The translations under genes were made by a program, and so were the position numbers. DNA of 47,314 bases, taken from an uncultured Pseudomonadota bacterium (GTDB taxonomy: Bacteria > Myxococcota_A > UBA796 > SXON01). The stretch covers positions 1 through 47,314 of the forward strand of contig CAISIK010000201.1 in assembly GCA_903885375.1 (NCBI GenBank). The letters are read 5' to 3'. Below the pieces are notes generated by a model. It worked only from the letters and a program-made list of their open reading frames with translations, made no database searches and was not told the origin of the DNA. Positions 35,171 to 44,270 of the stretch are shown in pieces. How positions within the stretch are numbered: the first letter of the stretch is position 1; the number at the start of each line of letters is the position of its first letter.

Positions 35171-36391
35171 TCAGATGACGACGGATTCGGGGAGGATGCA
35201 GTCGCGGCCGATGCGGAAGGCCCCCACCGGCACCTCGTGGCCCAGCGCGTGCACCGTGTCCACGTCGTGGCCCGCCCGGGCGAGCTCGCTGGCGACGAGC
35301 GCCGTGAACGGGCCGAACATCGCCCCATGCCCCGAGAAGCCCGCGAGGCGGATCAGGTTGGGCACCTGCGGGTCGTAGCCGAGGAAGGGGTTGTGGTCAG
35401 GCGTGGTGCCGTAGTAGCCGGCCGTGGTGGCGGTGATGCCGGCGAACTCGCCGACGGCCGGGATGACCTCGGCGAGCGCGGCCCACGTTTCGTAGGCGAT
35501 GCTGTCGGTTCCGCTCTTGTGGAAGAAGGCCGGCGGGATGACATCCTGATCGTCGTAGCTGAAGTCGGGCTCCGGGGGGACGGACCGCGACCAGCCCATC
35601 AGCATCGAGTCGCCGTTCTCGGGGCGGAGGTAGGCCCCCGAGGGTGCGATGGTGAGCGGCATCGCGAGCAGGTCGGCCTGCGTGAGCGACCCGGCCCGCT
35701 CGGCGAACCAGAGGCAGCGCTTGAGCGGGACGATGGGGAGCTCCGTGGCGCCGAGGATGCGCGCGAGCCGGGGCGACCAGGCGTTGGTCGCATCGATCAC
35801 GAGATCGGCCGGGTGACGGCCGCGGGTGCTGAGGACCGCGTCGATCCGCGACCCCGACCGCTCCACGCCGACCACGGCCGCCCGCTGGAGCAGCTCGGCG
35901 CCGTGCCGCTGGGCGGCGAGCGCCGCTTCGTTGTAGACGGTGGCGGGGTGGAGGAAGCCATCGGTGGGGCACCAGGTGGCGGCGAGCACCGCGCAGGGCT
36001 CCACCCAGGGGAAGCGCCGGGAGAGCTCGGCTCCCTCGAGCAGCTCGGCCTCCACGAGCCCGCAGCGGTGCTGCACCCGCAGGCGCACACGCGCGGAATC
36101 GACCTCCTCGCCGGTGCCGAGCAGGAACAGGTAGCCGTTCTGGACGATCGGCACCTCCACCCCGCCCACCCGCGTGGGGAAGTTCCGGTAGAAGTCGACG
36201 GAGTAGCGCATGCCAAGGACGGTTTCGGGCGTGCTGAACTGCTGTCGGATGCCGGCCGCGGTGCGGCTGCTGCTGCCCGCGCCCACATGCTCGGCTTCGA
36301 GGATCACCACGCGCCAACCCTGACGGGCGAGGGTGTCAGCCACGAGCGTTCCGGTGATGCCGGCTCCGATGACCACCGCGGCTTGGCCCAC
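35171..36391 (-). CDS. FAD-dependent oxidoreductase of the DAO family
   Basis: A 406-residue flavoenzyme. The N-terminal dinucleotide motif is VVIGAGITGTLVADTLARQG, followed by the FAD-stacking GAGSSSRTAAGIRQQFSTP, and the C-terminal GFSGHGAMFGPFTA contact typical of sarcosine oxidase beta, glycine oxidase and D-amino-acid dehydrogenases. PDHNPFLGYD is the usual substrate-side motif. It oxidises a secondary or D-amino acid; which one cannot be told. GTG 36391 is the start. Its stop lies only one base before the out-of-frame ATG of ndh, so the two genes are probably one transcript. Confidence 0.88.
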   Translation of the reverse strand: MGQAAVVIGAGITGTLVADTLARQGWRVVILEAEHVGAGSSSRTAAGIRQQFSTPETVLGMRYSVDFYRNFPTRVGGVEVPIVQNGYLFLLGTGEEVDSARVRLRVQHRCGLVEAELLEGAELSRRFPWVEPCAVLAATWCPTDGFLHPATVYNEAALAAQRHGAELLQRAAVVGVERSGSRIDAVLSTRGRHPADLVIDATNAWSPRLARILGATELPIVPLKRCLWFAERAGSLTQADLLAMPLTIAPSGAYLRPENGDSMLMGWSRSVPPEPDFSYDDQDVIPPAFFHKSGTDSIAYETWAALAEVIPAVGEFAGITATTAGYYGTTPDHNPFLGYDPQVPNLIRLAGFSGHGAMFGPFTALVASELARAGHDVDTVHALGHEVPVGAFRIGRDCILPESVVI

Positions 36392-36515
36392 TCACGCTCC
36401 CGAGGCCCGCGAGCCTAACCGGAAACGCCGACCGAGGCGCTGCCGCTGCCGCTCCCCGCCGGCGAACTACTGGCTTCGGGGGGTGTGCCCTGCAGCGTCG
36501 GGCTACGCTGGCCCG

Positions 36516-37703
36516 GTGTTCCCCTCCCGGCGCCAGCTCGCGTTGATCTGCCTCGTGTGGGCCGTGGTCGCCTGGTACACCGTGGCGGTGTGGACGTGGA
36601 AGGCCACCGACACCGACTGGGCTGGCGCCTTCGGCGCCCACTACGCCGTGCGGGCCCCGCTCGTGGGCGCGCTGATGGGGCTCGTGTGGTCGCCGCTGTT
36701 CGTGCTCGGCTACCAGCCCGCGCGGGTGCTGTTCGCCGCGGCCCTGGGGCGCGATCCCATCGCGGAGGACACCACCCGCCGGCACGTGGGGCGCCACTTC
36801 CGGGGGGCCATCCTCGGTCAGCTCGTGGGGGCCAGCATCTCGCTCACGCTGCTCGTCGTATGGCCGATCGAGCTGATGAACTCACGGTGGGATGCCGTGA
36901 AGTGGGTGGCCGTCTTCTGGAAGCTCTACTGGTACCTCTTCGTGCCCGCGGGGGCCTTCGCGGGCGCGGCGAGCGTGGCCATGGCCGCGCGGCACCGGAT
37001 CCGACCGCCCGTGGGGCAATCGCCCCTACCCGAGTGGGATCCGGCCCCCGACACCGGCTTGGCCGATGCGTGGGGCCGCGTGGACCTGCAGCTTCCCGAG
37101 CTCGATCTCGACCGCGTGGAGCAGGTCTCGGTGGCCACGGGCCTCGCGTTGCTCGCCGATCGGGAGGCCGGCATCGTGCCGGCGCGGTTCCGGAGCGGGG
37201 GTGGCCTCGTGGTGGAGGTGTACCGGCGCCCGGATCCGGCGCGCCCGGCGGGCACCCTCCTGCTGGTGCTGCTCCATGGGGCGCCCACCTCGGCGGTGGG
37301 GGTCGACGCCGCGTTGGCGCGCGTGCTCACCGCCGTGGGCGTGGGTGCTGGCGCCAGCAACGTGTGGTTGGGCGAGGCCGCGCCGCTCTCGCTGCCGGTC
37401 ATCCGGGCCTCGGTCGTTGCCACGCTGCCGCCGCACCTGCCGGCCGATTGTTTCGTGCGGCTGGTCGACAAGGCCGACGAAGCCGGCGCTGCGGCCTGGA
37501 GCACCGGCCTCGACCGCTACGGGCTCCCCGAGGTCGTGGCCCACGCCACCACGCCGGAAGCGGCGCGGGCGGCCGCGTGGTCGCTCGTTCGGCGGGTGCT
37601 GGCGAGCGGGGGTGCGCTGGCCGAGGCCCCGGGCATCACCGAGGCCACCCATCCCGAAGGCGGCGCCCGCCGGTTGTTGCAGTACTCGGTGCGCGCCCGC
37701 TGA
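36516..37703 (+). CDS. Membrane protein with a soluble C-terminal domain, unknown function
   Basis: A 395-residue protein from GTG 36516. Four hydrophobic helices (LALICLVWAVVAWYTVAVW, LVGALMGLVWSPLFVL, ILGQLVGASISLTLLVVW, YLFVPAGAFAGAASVAM) are followed by a cytoplasmic or periplasmic domain of about 240 residues that is Ala/Val-rich, with a LLLVLLHGAPTSAVGVDAAL strand that recalls, but does not match, hydrolase folds. The open frame begins earlier (36333) over the divergent spacer, but those codons have no coding character. I do not recognise the family. Confidence 0.65.
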   Translation: MFPSRRQLALICLVWAVVAWYTVAVWTWKATDTDWAGAFGAHYAVRAPLVGALMGLVWSPLFVLGYQPARVLFAAALGRDPIAEDTTRRHVGRHFRGAILGQLVGASISLTLLVVWPIELMNSRWDAVKWVAVFWKLYWYLFVPAGAFAGAASVAMAARHRIRPPVGQSPLPEWDPAPDTGLADAWGRVDLQLPELDLDRVEQVSVATGLALLADREAGIVPARFRSGGGLVVEVYRRPDPARPAGTLLLVLLHGAPTSAVGVDAALARVLTAVGVGAGASNVWLGEAAPLSLPVIRASVVATLPPHLPADCFVRLVDKADEAGAAAWSTGLDRYGLPEVVAHATTPEAARAAAWSLVRRVLASGGALAEAPGITEATHPEGGARRLLQYSVRAR

Positions 37704-37728
37704 GGGCGGGGCGGGGTACATTCGCCCC

Positions 37729-38142
37729 ATGCCCACGCTCCTCGTGCTCCTTGTCGGGTGCGCCGCCGAAACGGTGAGCTTCACCATGAGCCCCCAGCCG
37801 CTCGCGTTCGGCACGGTGGACTTCCCCCCCGAGATGCCCGATGGCGGCTACGCCGTGGAGGTGCTCAGCATCACCAACACCGGCAACACCACCGGTTCGC
37901 TGACGCTCCCCGAGCCGGACCCCGAGGTGTTCTGCATCGCCGGGTTCCCGGAGGGGAGCTTCCCGGTGGAGCTCGGCGAGGTGAAGCCCGGGTCCACCTA
38001 CATCCTGAACGTGGGGCTCTGCGGCTACCCGCCCGGCCAGAGCGACGAGCTGCTCGAGCTCGACTTCGACATCGAAACCGACGGCGACCCGGCCACGCTC
38101 GCCGTGCAGGTGGAGTTCACGGCGAACCGGGTCACCGAATAG
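37729..38142 (+). CDS. Small lipoprotein with an Ig-like (choice-of-anchor D / Hydin-type) domain
   Basis: A 137-residue lipoprotein. MPTLLVLLVGC is a short signal with lipobox Cys. The mature part shows LAFGTVDF, then VLSITNTGNTTGSLTL and a later IETDGDPATLAVQVEF strand, the pattern of ASPM-SPD-2-Hydin-like Ig domains found in many myxobacterial surface proteins, where they act as spacers or binding domains. ATG 37729 is set by the lipobox. It lies 25 bases after the gene before and 49 bases before the HEAT-repeat gene. Confidence 0.8.
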   Translation: MPTLLVLLVGCAAETVSFTMSPQPLAFGTVDFPPEMPDGGYAVEVLSITNTGNTTGSLTLPEPDPEVFCIAGFPEGSFPVELGEVKPGSTYILNVGLCGYPPGQSDELLELDFDIETDGDPATLAVQVEFTANRVTE

Positions 38143-38191
38143 GCGCCTCCCCGCGCGGGCGCCGGTCGGCTACATGGGGGCAGGAGTCACG

Positions 38192-38704
38192 ATGCTCAAC
38201 CTGTTCCTCCCTCTACTGCTCGCGGGCACGGGGCACGCCGACGAGGCGCTCCGCTCGCGGGTTGTCGACATGCTCTCGGGCATGGACTCGGCCCCCGCGG
38301 CCGAACAGTGGCTCGCGCTCGGGCCGGCGGCGGAAGCCGAGCTCGGCGCCATCGCCTCCGATCGCGCCATGCTGCCCACGCAGCGCGCGAACGCGCTGGT
38401 GGCGCTCTCGAACTTTCCCTCGGAGGAGGCCCGCGGCGTGATCCTCGCCACGCTCGCCACGCCCGGCGAGCAGGCCCTGCTTCGTCGCAAGGCGGTGCTC
38501 AGCCTCGCCACGGGCTGGGGGGCCTCGGCCCTGCCGCAGCTCGCGCCGGTCCTCGCCGACACGGATCCCCAGGTGCGGGCCGCGACGGTGCGGGCCATCG
38601 CCGGCCTGCCCAACGGGGCGGGTGCTGAAACCCTCCGCGCGCGCCTGACCGTGGAGACCGACGCCCACGTACTCGCCGAGCTGCGGAAGGCGGTGTCCCT
38701 GTGA
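38192..38704 (+). CDS. Exported HEAT-repeat protein
   Basis: A 170-residue protein. ATG 38192 has a strong AGGAG site 5 bases upstream and gives a clean signal peptide (MLNLFLPLLLAGTGHA); a frame-compatible ATG at 38174 lies before that site. The mature part is all-helical with HEAT-like pairs: LPTQRANALVALSNFPSEEA, LRRKAVLSLATGWGASALP, DPQVRAATVRAIAGLPNGAG. Such domains bind proteins in the periplasm. It overlaps the metzincin gene start by GTGA, so the two are translated together; it may serve that peptidase. Confidence 0.75.
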   Translation: MLNLFLPLLLAGTGHADEALRSRVVDMLSGMDSAPAAEQWLALGPAAEAELGAIASDRAMLPTQRANALVALSNFPSEEARGVILATLATPGEQALLRRKAVLSLATGWGASALPQLAPVLADTDPQVRAATVRAIAGLPNGAGAETLRARLTVETDAHVLAELRKAVSL

Positions 38705-39804
38705 GGACCCTCCTGCTCGCCCCGCTCCTGCTCGCCGGCTGTGATCCGGAAGGCGAGGCCGCCGACAACTTCGAGTACGTCGACCTCGGCACCTTCACCA
38801 CCGATGCCGATGGGCTCGTGAACATCCCCTGGGAAGCCCCCGAGGGCGTGGTGAGCACCGAGGTGTTCTGTGGCCCCTACGGCTACGACACCATCGCCAC
38901 CGCGGATGACGTGACCTCCCCCGCCGGTACCATGGTGTACGACGACGAGGCCCCGTACGACGGTGCCCTGCGCGTGGGCGTGCTCGACGACGTGCTGCCC
39001 GTGCTCATCCCCGTGTCGCCCGATCTTCCCGCCGAGTCGGGCCAGTGGTCGATGAACCTGTTCGTCGATGCCTCCGACCTTCCCGCCAGCGTGAGCTGCG
39101 GCGCGCTCTCCCGCGTCGGCGACACCGCCTCGGCCAACCTGGTCGACGTGCACATCGTCTTCGTGGGGGTGGATGGCATCGCCGCCGGCATGACCGCGCA
39201 GGCCGCCGAGGGTGATGAGACCGTGCAGGCCATCGTCTCCCGTCTGGGTGATCTCTGGTCCGACCTCGGCCTCGGCCTCGGCACCGTGCGCTACTCCGAC
39301 TTCTCCGGCGATGTGGCGGGGTCCACCACCATCGAGGGCTACGAGGAATTCGGCAACCTGCTCCGAACCACGGAAGACACCGCCGAGCTCACCTTCTTCA
39401 TGGTGCAGGACATCGATCTCGGCGATGGTGCCTCGATCCTCGGCCTGAGCGGCGGTCCTCCGGGTGTGGCGGGCCACGGCGGAACGTCCAAGTCCGGCGT
39501 GGTGATCAACGTGGCCAACGCGGTGGCCTCGCCCGAGCAGGTCTCGCTGATCATGGCGCATGAAGGCGGCCATTTCCTGGGCCTGTTCCACCCCACCGAG
39601 AACGACCTCAGCGGGCAGGATCCCCTCGGCGATACCCCGGTGTGCAGCGACTCCGATGGCGATGGCGGCCTCACGAGCGCCGAGTGCGCGGGCAGCGGCT
39701 CGGAGAACGTGATGTGGCCCACCGCGCAGGTGGGCACGGCGACCAGCTTCAGCGGCGATCAGGGCTGGGTGGTGGCGCGCAACCCGATCACCTTCCCGGA
39801 GTAG
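38701..39804 (+). CDS. Metzincin-type zinc metalloprotease lipoprotein
   Basis: A 367-residue lipid-anchored peptidase. GTG 38701 gives MRTLLLAPLLLAGC with a lipobox. The metzincin zinc motif HEGGHFLGLFH is complete (H287, E288, H291, G294, H297), and a Met that could form the Met-turn follows (NVMWP, M338). The long N-terminal region (about 30-250) is beta-rich and acidic and may be a pro-domain or binding domain; a GHGGTSKSGV segment precedes the catalytic helix. It overlaps the HEAT-repeat gene and sits 4 bases before the pentapeptide-repeat gene, so it belongs to an operon of exported proteins. The substrate is unknown. Confidence 0.88.
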   Translation: MRTLLLAPLLLAGCDPEGEAADNFEYVDLGTFTTDADGLVNIPWEAPEGVVSTEVFCGPYGYDTIATADDVTSPAGTMVYDDEAPYDGALRVGVLDDVLPVLIPVSPDLPAESGQWSMNLFVDASDLPASVSCGALSRVGDTASANLVDVHIVFVGVDGIAAGMTAQAAEGDETVQAIVSRLGDLWSDLGLGLGTVRYSDFSGDVAGSTTIEGYEEFGNLLRTTEDTAELTFFMVQDIDLGDGASILGLSGGPPGVAGHGGTSKSGVVINVANAVASPEQVSLIMAHEGGHFLGLFHPTENDLSGQDPLGDTPVCSDSDGDGGLTSAECAGSGSENVMWPTAQVGTATSFSGDQGWVVARNPITFPE

Positions 39805-39808
39805 GTTC

Positions 39809-42301
39809 GTGCGATGGATAGCGCGAGCCCTCGCCGTGGTGGGCGTGGTGCTGGCCGTGGTGGGCGCGCTCCCGGCGGGAGCCGAGCCGGCTGCGGCAAA
39901 GGCACCTGCGCCCGCGGGTGATCCACCGGCGCCCGAGGTCGCCCCGGCGGAGGTGGTGGAGGACCCGCAGCTCCTCGTGGCGCTCGGTCGGGAGGCGCTC
40001 GCCGCCGGCGATTCGGCCGGGGCGCGAGCCCGCTTCACGGAGGCGCTCGAGCGCGAGGAGATGGCCCTCTACTTCGGCAAGCAGACGGAGCTCCGCGAGG
40101 CGCGGCTCCTCGAGTACATGGGCGACTTCGCGGGCGCCGAAGCCCAGTACCGCACGTTCCTCGAGCGCGACCCGCTCCACACCGCCCTCGCGCTCCGTAT
40201 CGCGAGCGTGCACCCCGATCGTGACCGCCTGTTCGATGCGGTCGTGGCCCGCGTGAACGCTGCCGTGGCCGATGCGCTCGCGGGCGGCCAGACGGTGCCG
40301 ATCTACGTCACGAGCAAGGGCGTGCCCCGCTACCTCGAGGTCATCCCCGACGACAAGGTGCTCGCTCGGCTCAAGGCCTTCAACGAGGGCGATGCCGAGG
40401 CCAAGCCGAAGTACTGCTACATCGCCAACCTCGACCTCAGCGGCCTCCTGCCCGAGGAGATCCCCAAGCGGCTCGACTTCGAGCGCTGCGTGATCGGCCG
40501 GGTGACGATGCCCAACCTCGCGGTCGACACGCTGGTGATCAAGGGCTTCGTGCTCGGTGACTTCGACGTGGGAAAGACCTGGGAGGGCGAGGTCAACAAG
40601 TCCAAGACCCGGCCGGGCAGCCGCTTTGTGGACCTCACCACCCGCGAAACGGTCTTCCTCGGTCGTGCCAACTTCCAGGACGTGGCGGTGACGGGTCGCA
40701 AGGCGGCCTTCCCGTTCACGGTGTTCGAGCGGGAGGCCGACTTCCGGGGCATCCGGGTGGAAGCGGCCGCCGACTTCCGCTTCTCGGTGTTCGGCGAGGG
40801 CGCGAACTTCAAGCGGGCCCACCTGAGCAAGGCCGTCTACTTCGGCAGCTCCCGGTTCCGCCGCGAGACCCGGTTCACCGAGATGTTCTCCAAGGAGGAC
40901 GTGTATTTCGACTCCGCGCGCTTCGAGGGCCCCGTGCACTTCGACGCCTGCGAGTTCAACCATGGCGCCACGTGGGAAAACAGCACCTTCGCGGCGGACG
41001 TGAGCTTCACCACCACCCGGGTCACCGAACGGCTCAACATGAGCCGGGCCCGCTTCGACGGTCCGCTCGTGATGAAGGAGGTGCGCCTCGGCGGCATGGA
41101 CTTCATCGGGTCGGAGCTCAACGGGGATGCCAGCTTCGTGGACGCCAGCGTCGACGGCAAGGTGCGCTTCTCCCTCGATGACGTGACCCGCGCCCGCTAC
41201 CTCACCGATCCTTCGCCGCTCCTGCCGCTCTACCGCGACTACCAGGGCGACGAGGATGCGGAATCGCCGCTGGCGGTGGGCCGCAGCTACGGCGTTCGGG
41301 GGGTCGACGACCTCATCGCCGCCATCAACGGCAACCTGTCGTTCGCGAACTCGGTCTTCGGCGGCTTTGTCATCTTCGAACGCGTGCAGTTCGGTCGTCC
41401 GGGGGCCGATACCACCGCCGAGTTCTACAACACGCAGTTCGGCGGTGAGACCCACTTCGAGCGAACCACGTGGAACAGCTCGGCCGACTTCACCACGATC
41501 TACGCGGAGGAGCTCGCCCTGAACGAGGCGATCTTCCACCGCACCCTGCTCCTCGACGACGCCAACGTGCCCGGCCGAGTGACCCTGACCGACGCGACGT
41601 TCAGCCCAGGGGCCACCATCTCCTTTTACGGGGCGCAGATCGCCAACCTGCAGATTGATCGCAGCCAGTTGGTGGACGAAGCCGGGAACCACCGCCTCTG
41701 GTACGAGGGCTGTGCGCTCGGCCGCTTCGATCCGGCGGGCGACATCCGGATGCGCCGTCAGTCCATGACCGGCGCGGTGGATTCGGCCACCTTCCGGGCC
41801 TCCTGCTACGACCGCGCGATCGACGAGTTCGTTTCGCTGAAGCAGAGCTTTGGTGATCGGGCCATGACCGACGACGAGGACTGGTCCTACTGGTGGATCA
41901 AGCACCACGAGACCTTCTCGATGCTCTCCGCTGGCGGCGTCTCGGCCTGGGCAGCCTTCCCGGTGCGCTTCCTCCTCTTCGAGCTGGCCTTCGGCTGGGG
42001 CGTGCGCCTCGGCAACCTCGGCATCACCACGCTGCTGGTCTGCGTCTTCTTCACCTGGCTGTACAAGCGCTTCTGTGCGGACACGGTGATGAGCTACAAC
42101 GGCGAGGATCGGGCCGTGGCCGACATCCCCTGGCTGGGCATGTTCTACGTGTCCTTGCAGTCGCTCGGCGGGTTCAACACGGGCTGGGACTACGGCGAGA
42201 GTGACGCCCGCTTCCGCTACATCAACACCGTGCACACCTACACCGGCGTCATCATTCTCACGTTCTTCGTGGGCGCCTACACGCGGATGATCCTGGCCTG
42301 A
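39809..42301 (+). CDS. Pentapeptide-repeat-like protein fused to a channel-like membrane domain
   Basis: An 830-residue exported or membrane protein. A signal segment (ALAVVGVVLAVVGALPAGA) is followed by a short TPR-like part (EALAAGDSAGARARFTEAL), then a long run of F-based five-residue repeats (for instance VYFGSSRFRRETRF, VYFDSARFEGPVHFD) over about 220-660, which should fold as a right-handed beta-helix. The C-terminus has two helices, a short re-entrant-like segment (MFYVSLQSLGGFNTGW) and a last helix (GVIILTFFVGAYTRMIL). This is the layout of two-helix potassium channels, but the TVGYG filter is replaced. GTG 39809 has a GGAG site 8 bases before it. Ion selectivity and function are unknown. 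Confidence 0.8.
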   Translation: MRWIARALAVVGVVLAVVGALPAGAEPAAAKAPAPAGDPPAPEVAPAEVVEDPQLLVALGREALAAGDSAGARARFTEALEREEMALYFGKQTELREARLLEYMGDFAGAEAQYRTFLERDPLHTALALRIASVHPDRDRLFDAVVARVNAAVADALAGGQTVPIYVTSKGVPRYLEVIPDDKVLARLKAFNEGDAEAKPKYCYIANLDLSGLLPEEIPKRLDFERCVIGRVTMPNLAVDTLVIKGFVLGDFDVGKTWEGEVNKSKTRPGSRFVDLTTRETVFLGRANFQDVAVTGRKAAFPFTVFEREADFRGIRVEAAADFRFSVFGEGANFKRAHLSKAVYFGSSRFRRETRFTEMFSKEDVYFDSARFEGPVHFDACEFNHGATWENSTFAADVSFTTTRVTERLNMSRARFDGPLVMKEVRLGGMDFIGSELNGDASFVDASVDGKVRFSLDDVTRARYLTDPSPLLPLYRDYQGDEDAESPLAVGRSYGVRGVDDLIAAINGNLSFANSVFGGFVIFERVQFGRPGADTTAEFYNTQFGGETHFERTTWNSSADFTTIYAEELALNEAIFHRTLLLDDANVPGRVTLTDATFSPGATISFYGAQIANLQIDRSQLVDEAGNHRLWYEGCALGRFDPAGDIRMRRQSMTGAVDSATFRASCYDRAIDEFVSLKQSFGDRAMTDDEDWSYWWIKHHETFSMLSAGGVSAWAAFPVRFLLFELAFGWGVRLGNLGITTLLVCVFFTWLYKRFCADTVMSYNGEDRAVADIPWLGMFYVSLQSLGGFNTGWDYGESDARFRYINTVHTYTGVIILTFFVGAYTRMILA

Positions 42302-43098
42302 GCGCGGCTCTCCGCGAGGGGCATGTTCCTCCGGAGCTCCTGCACCTTCGCCCGGTCGATCTCGGCCAGCACGAGGCCCTCCCCTTCGCCGCATTCTGCG
42401 AGCACGACCCCCCAGGGGTCGACGATGAGGGTGTGGCCGTAGCTGACCCGTCCGCCGCCGTGCGGCCCCTCCTGCGCGGGCGCGAGAACGTAGCACTGGG
42501 TTTCGATGGCTCGCGCTCGCAGGAGCGTGTGCCAGTGGGCCTCGCCGGTCGGCACGGTGAACGCGCTCGGCACCGTGATCAGCTCGGCGCCGGCCTCCAC
42601 GAGCGCCGCGTACGTCTCCGGGAAGCGGAGGTCGTAGCACACGCTCAACCCCACGCGCCCCACCGGCGTGTCGGCCACCACGAGCGTGCCGCCCGGCGCG
42701 ATGTGGGCGCTCTCCTTGAAGGAGGGCACGCCGGGGATGTCGATGTCGAAGAGGTGGATCTTGCGGTAGCTGGCCACCACGCCGCCGCGATCGTCGAACA
42801 GCACGGAGGTGTTGTGGCAGCGGGTGGGGTCGGCTTCGCAGCGCTCTGCCACGCTGCCGGCGAGGAGCCACACGCCGTGCCGGCGGGCCATCTCGCCGAG
42901 GGCGCGGTGCGTGGGGCCATCGAGCGGCTCGGCGGCGGCGACCTTCTCCCTCGGGCTGGTCAGCAGCGTGGTGTTCTCGGGGGTGGCCACGAGCGCGGCG
43001 CCTTCCGCGGCGGCCCGCGCCACGAGCGCCTCCAACCGCTGCAGGTTCGCCGCCAGGTCGGGGCCGGACCGCAGCTGGACGCACGCGGCGAGCGCCAT
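42277..43098 (-). CDS. Carbon-nitrogen hydrolase, Nit1/Nit2 type
   Basis: A 273-residue cytoplasmic amidase of the nitrilase superfamily. The catalytic triad contexts are all present: Glu in VATPENTTLL, Lys in SYRKIHLFDID and Cys in GLSVCYDLRFPE. The motif ASYRKIHLFD and the length match the Nit1/Nit2 branch (deaminated glutathione or omega-amide hydrolase), which repairs side products of transaminases. ATG 43098 is fixed by the family N-terminus; the longer open frame upstream belongs to the methyltransferase gene on the same strand. It overlaps the methyltransferase stop (TGATG) and its own 3' end overlaps the convergent pentapeptide-repeat gene by 25 bases. Confidence 0.9.
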   Translation of the reverse strand: MALAACVQLRSGPDLAANLQRLEALVARAAAEGAALVATPENTTLLTSPREKVAAAEPLDGPTHRALGEMARRHGVWLLAGSVAERCEADPTRCHNTSVLFDDRGGVVASYRKIHLFDIDIPGVPSFKESAHIAPGGTLVVADTPVGRVGLSVCYDLRFPETYAALVEAGAELITVPSAFTVPTGEAHWHTLLRARAIETQCYVLAPAQEGPHGGGRVSYGHTLIVDPWGVVLAECGEGEGLVLAEIDRAKVQELRRNMPLAESRAQARIIRV

Positions 43099-44246
43099 CA
43101 GCGGGCCACGAAGACGAGGTGCTTGAGGTACTCGGTCTCGGGCATGCCGGGCAGGATCGGGTGGTCGGGCGCCTGCCCGCCCCGGCGCACGAGCTGCAGT
43201 CGCCTTCCGGCGGCGCGCGCGCCGTGCACCACGGCCTCGGCGAAGCGCTCGGCCTCGATGTGGTGGGAGCACGACGAGGTGAGCAGGAGACCCCCCGGGG
43301 CCACGAGCCGCGCCGCGGCCTGGTTCACCCGCTTGTAGGCGCCCAGCGCCGCGCCGGCCGACTTGCGGTTCTTGGCGAAGGCGGGCGGGTCGATGCAGAC
43401 GGCTTCGAAGCTGCCGGACGGGAGGCGCGCCATCTCGGCCTCCGCATCGCCGTGACGGACATCCACGGCGAGCTCGTTCTCCTCGGCGTTCTGGCGGATG
43501 AGCGCGTTGGCGGGCGCGCTGGACTCGATGGTGGTGGCCGAGGCGGCGCCGTGCTTCATGGCGACGAGCGCCCAGGCCCCGAGGTGGGCGTAGACATCGA
43601 GCACCCGGGCGCCACGCACCCGCTGCGCCAGGAAGGCCCGGTTCTCGGCCTGGTCGAAGAAGAAGCCGGTCTTCTGGCCTTCCACGAGGTCGGCGCCGAA
43701 GCGGACACCGTTCTCCTCGAAGGGGACGCGCGCTGGCACCTCTCCCCACCAGATGCCGCGTTCGAGGGGGAGGCCCTCCATCGTTCGCAGCGGCACGTCG
43801 CCGCGGAACACCACGCCCGTGGGGCGGACCACGGCCTCCAGCGCATCGCGGATCAGCTCGCGCCGCACCTCCATCCCCATGGTGGTGACCTGCACGCTCA
43901 GCACGCTCTCGTAGCGGTCGATGATCAGGCCGGGCAGGCCATCCGCCTCGCCGGCGCAGAGGCGGTAGCTCCGCCGGCCGGGCACCACCCGCTCGCGCAG
44001 GGCGAGGGCTTCGGCCAGCCGCCGCCGGAAGAGGCCTGCGTCGTCAGGGGACTCCTGGCTCCCGGCGAAGAGCCGGATCGCGATGAGCGAGTGGGCGTTG
44101 GCGTACCCGCGCCCTAGAAACTTGCCCCTCGGGTCGAAGACCTCCACCGCCCCGCCGGGCGGCAGCTGGGCCACTGGCGGCTCCACCACTTCGTTGGAGA
44201 ACACCCAGGGGTGCCCGGGGCGACTTCTGGCGACAACGCGGATCAT
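43098..44246 (-). CDS. rlmI: 23S rRNA methyltransferase of the RlmI/RlmK type
   Basis: A 382-residue SAM-dependent methyltransferase. A PUA domain comes first (SRPGHPWVFSNEV...GKFLGRGYANAHSLIAIRLF), then an EEHEE-like middle region, and the Rossmann domain with DQAENRAFLAQ, LDVYAHLGAWALVAMKHGA, the acid TTIESSAPA and the catalytic IDPPAFAKNRK. This order is that of RlmI, which makes 5-methylcytosine in 23S rRNA. ATG 44246 is the family start (MIRVVARSRPGHPWVFSNE). The exact rRNA site is inference from family. It is transcribed with the nitrilase-type gene that follows. Confidence 0.88.
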   Translation of the reverse strand: MIRVVARSRPGHPWVFSNEVVEPPVAQLPPGGAVEVFDPRGKFLGRGYANAHSLIAIRLFAGSQESPDDAGLFRRRLAEALALRERVVPGRRSYRLCAGEADGLPGLIIDRYESVLSVQVTTMGMEVRRELIRDALEAVVRPTGVVFRGDVPLRTMEGLPLERGIWWGEVPARVPFEENGVRFGADLVEGQKTGFFFDQAENRAFLAQRVRGARVLDVYAHLGAWALVAMKHGAASATTIESSAPANALIRQNAEENELAVDVRHGDAEAEMARLPSGSFEAVCIDPPAFAKNRKSAGAALGAYKRVNQAAARLVAPGGLLLTSSCSHHIEAERFAEAVVHGARAAGRRLQLVRRGGQAPDHPILPGMPETEYLKHLVFVAR

Positions 44247-44270
44247 GCCGCGAGCTAACGCGCCTCGGCC

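Noticed and set aside
39788..43084. Very long minus-strand open frame (over 1000 codons) opposite the pentapeptide-repeat gene
   Set aside because: His/Glu/Arg-rich translation with no domains; it is an antisense shadow caused by high GC. The same holds for the frames opposite the M16 gene (28915-31914) and the helicase (13211-16054).
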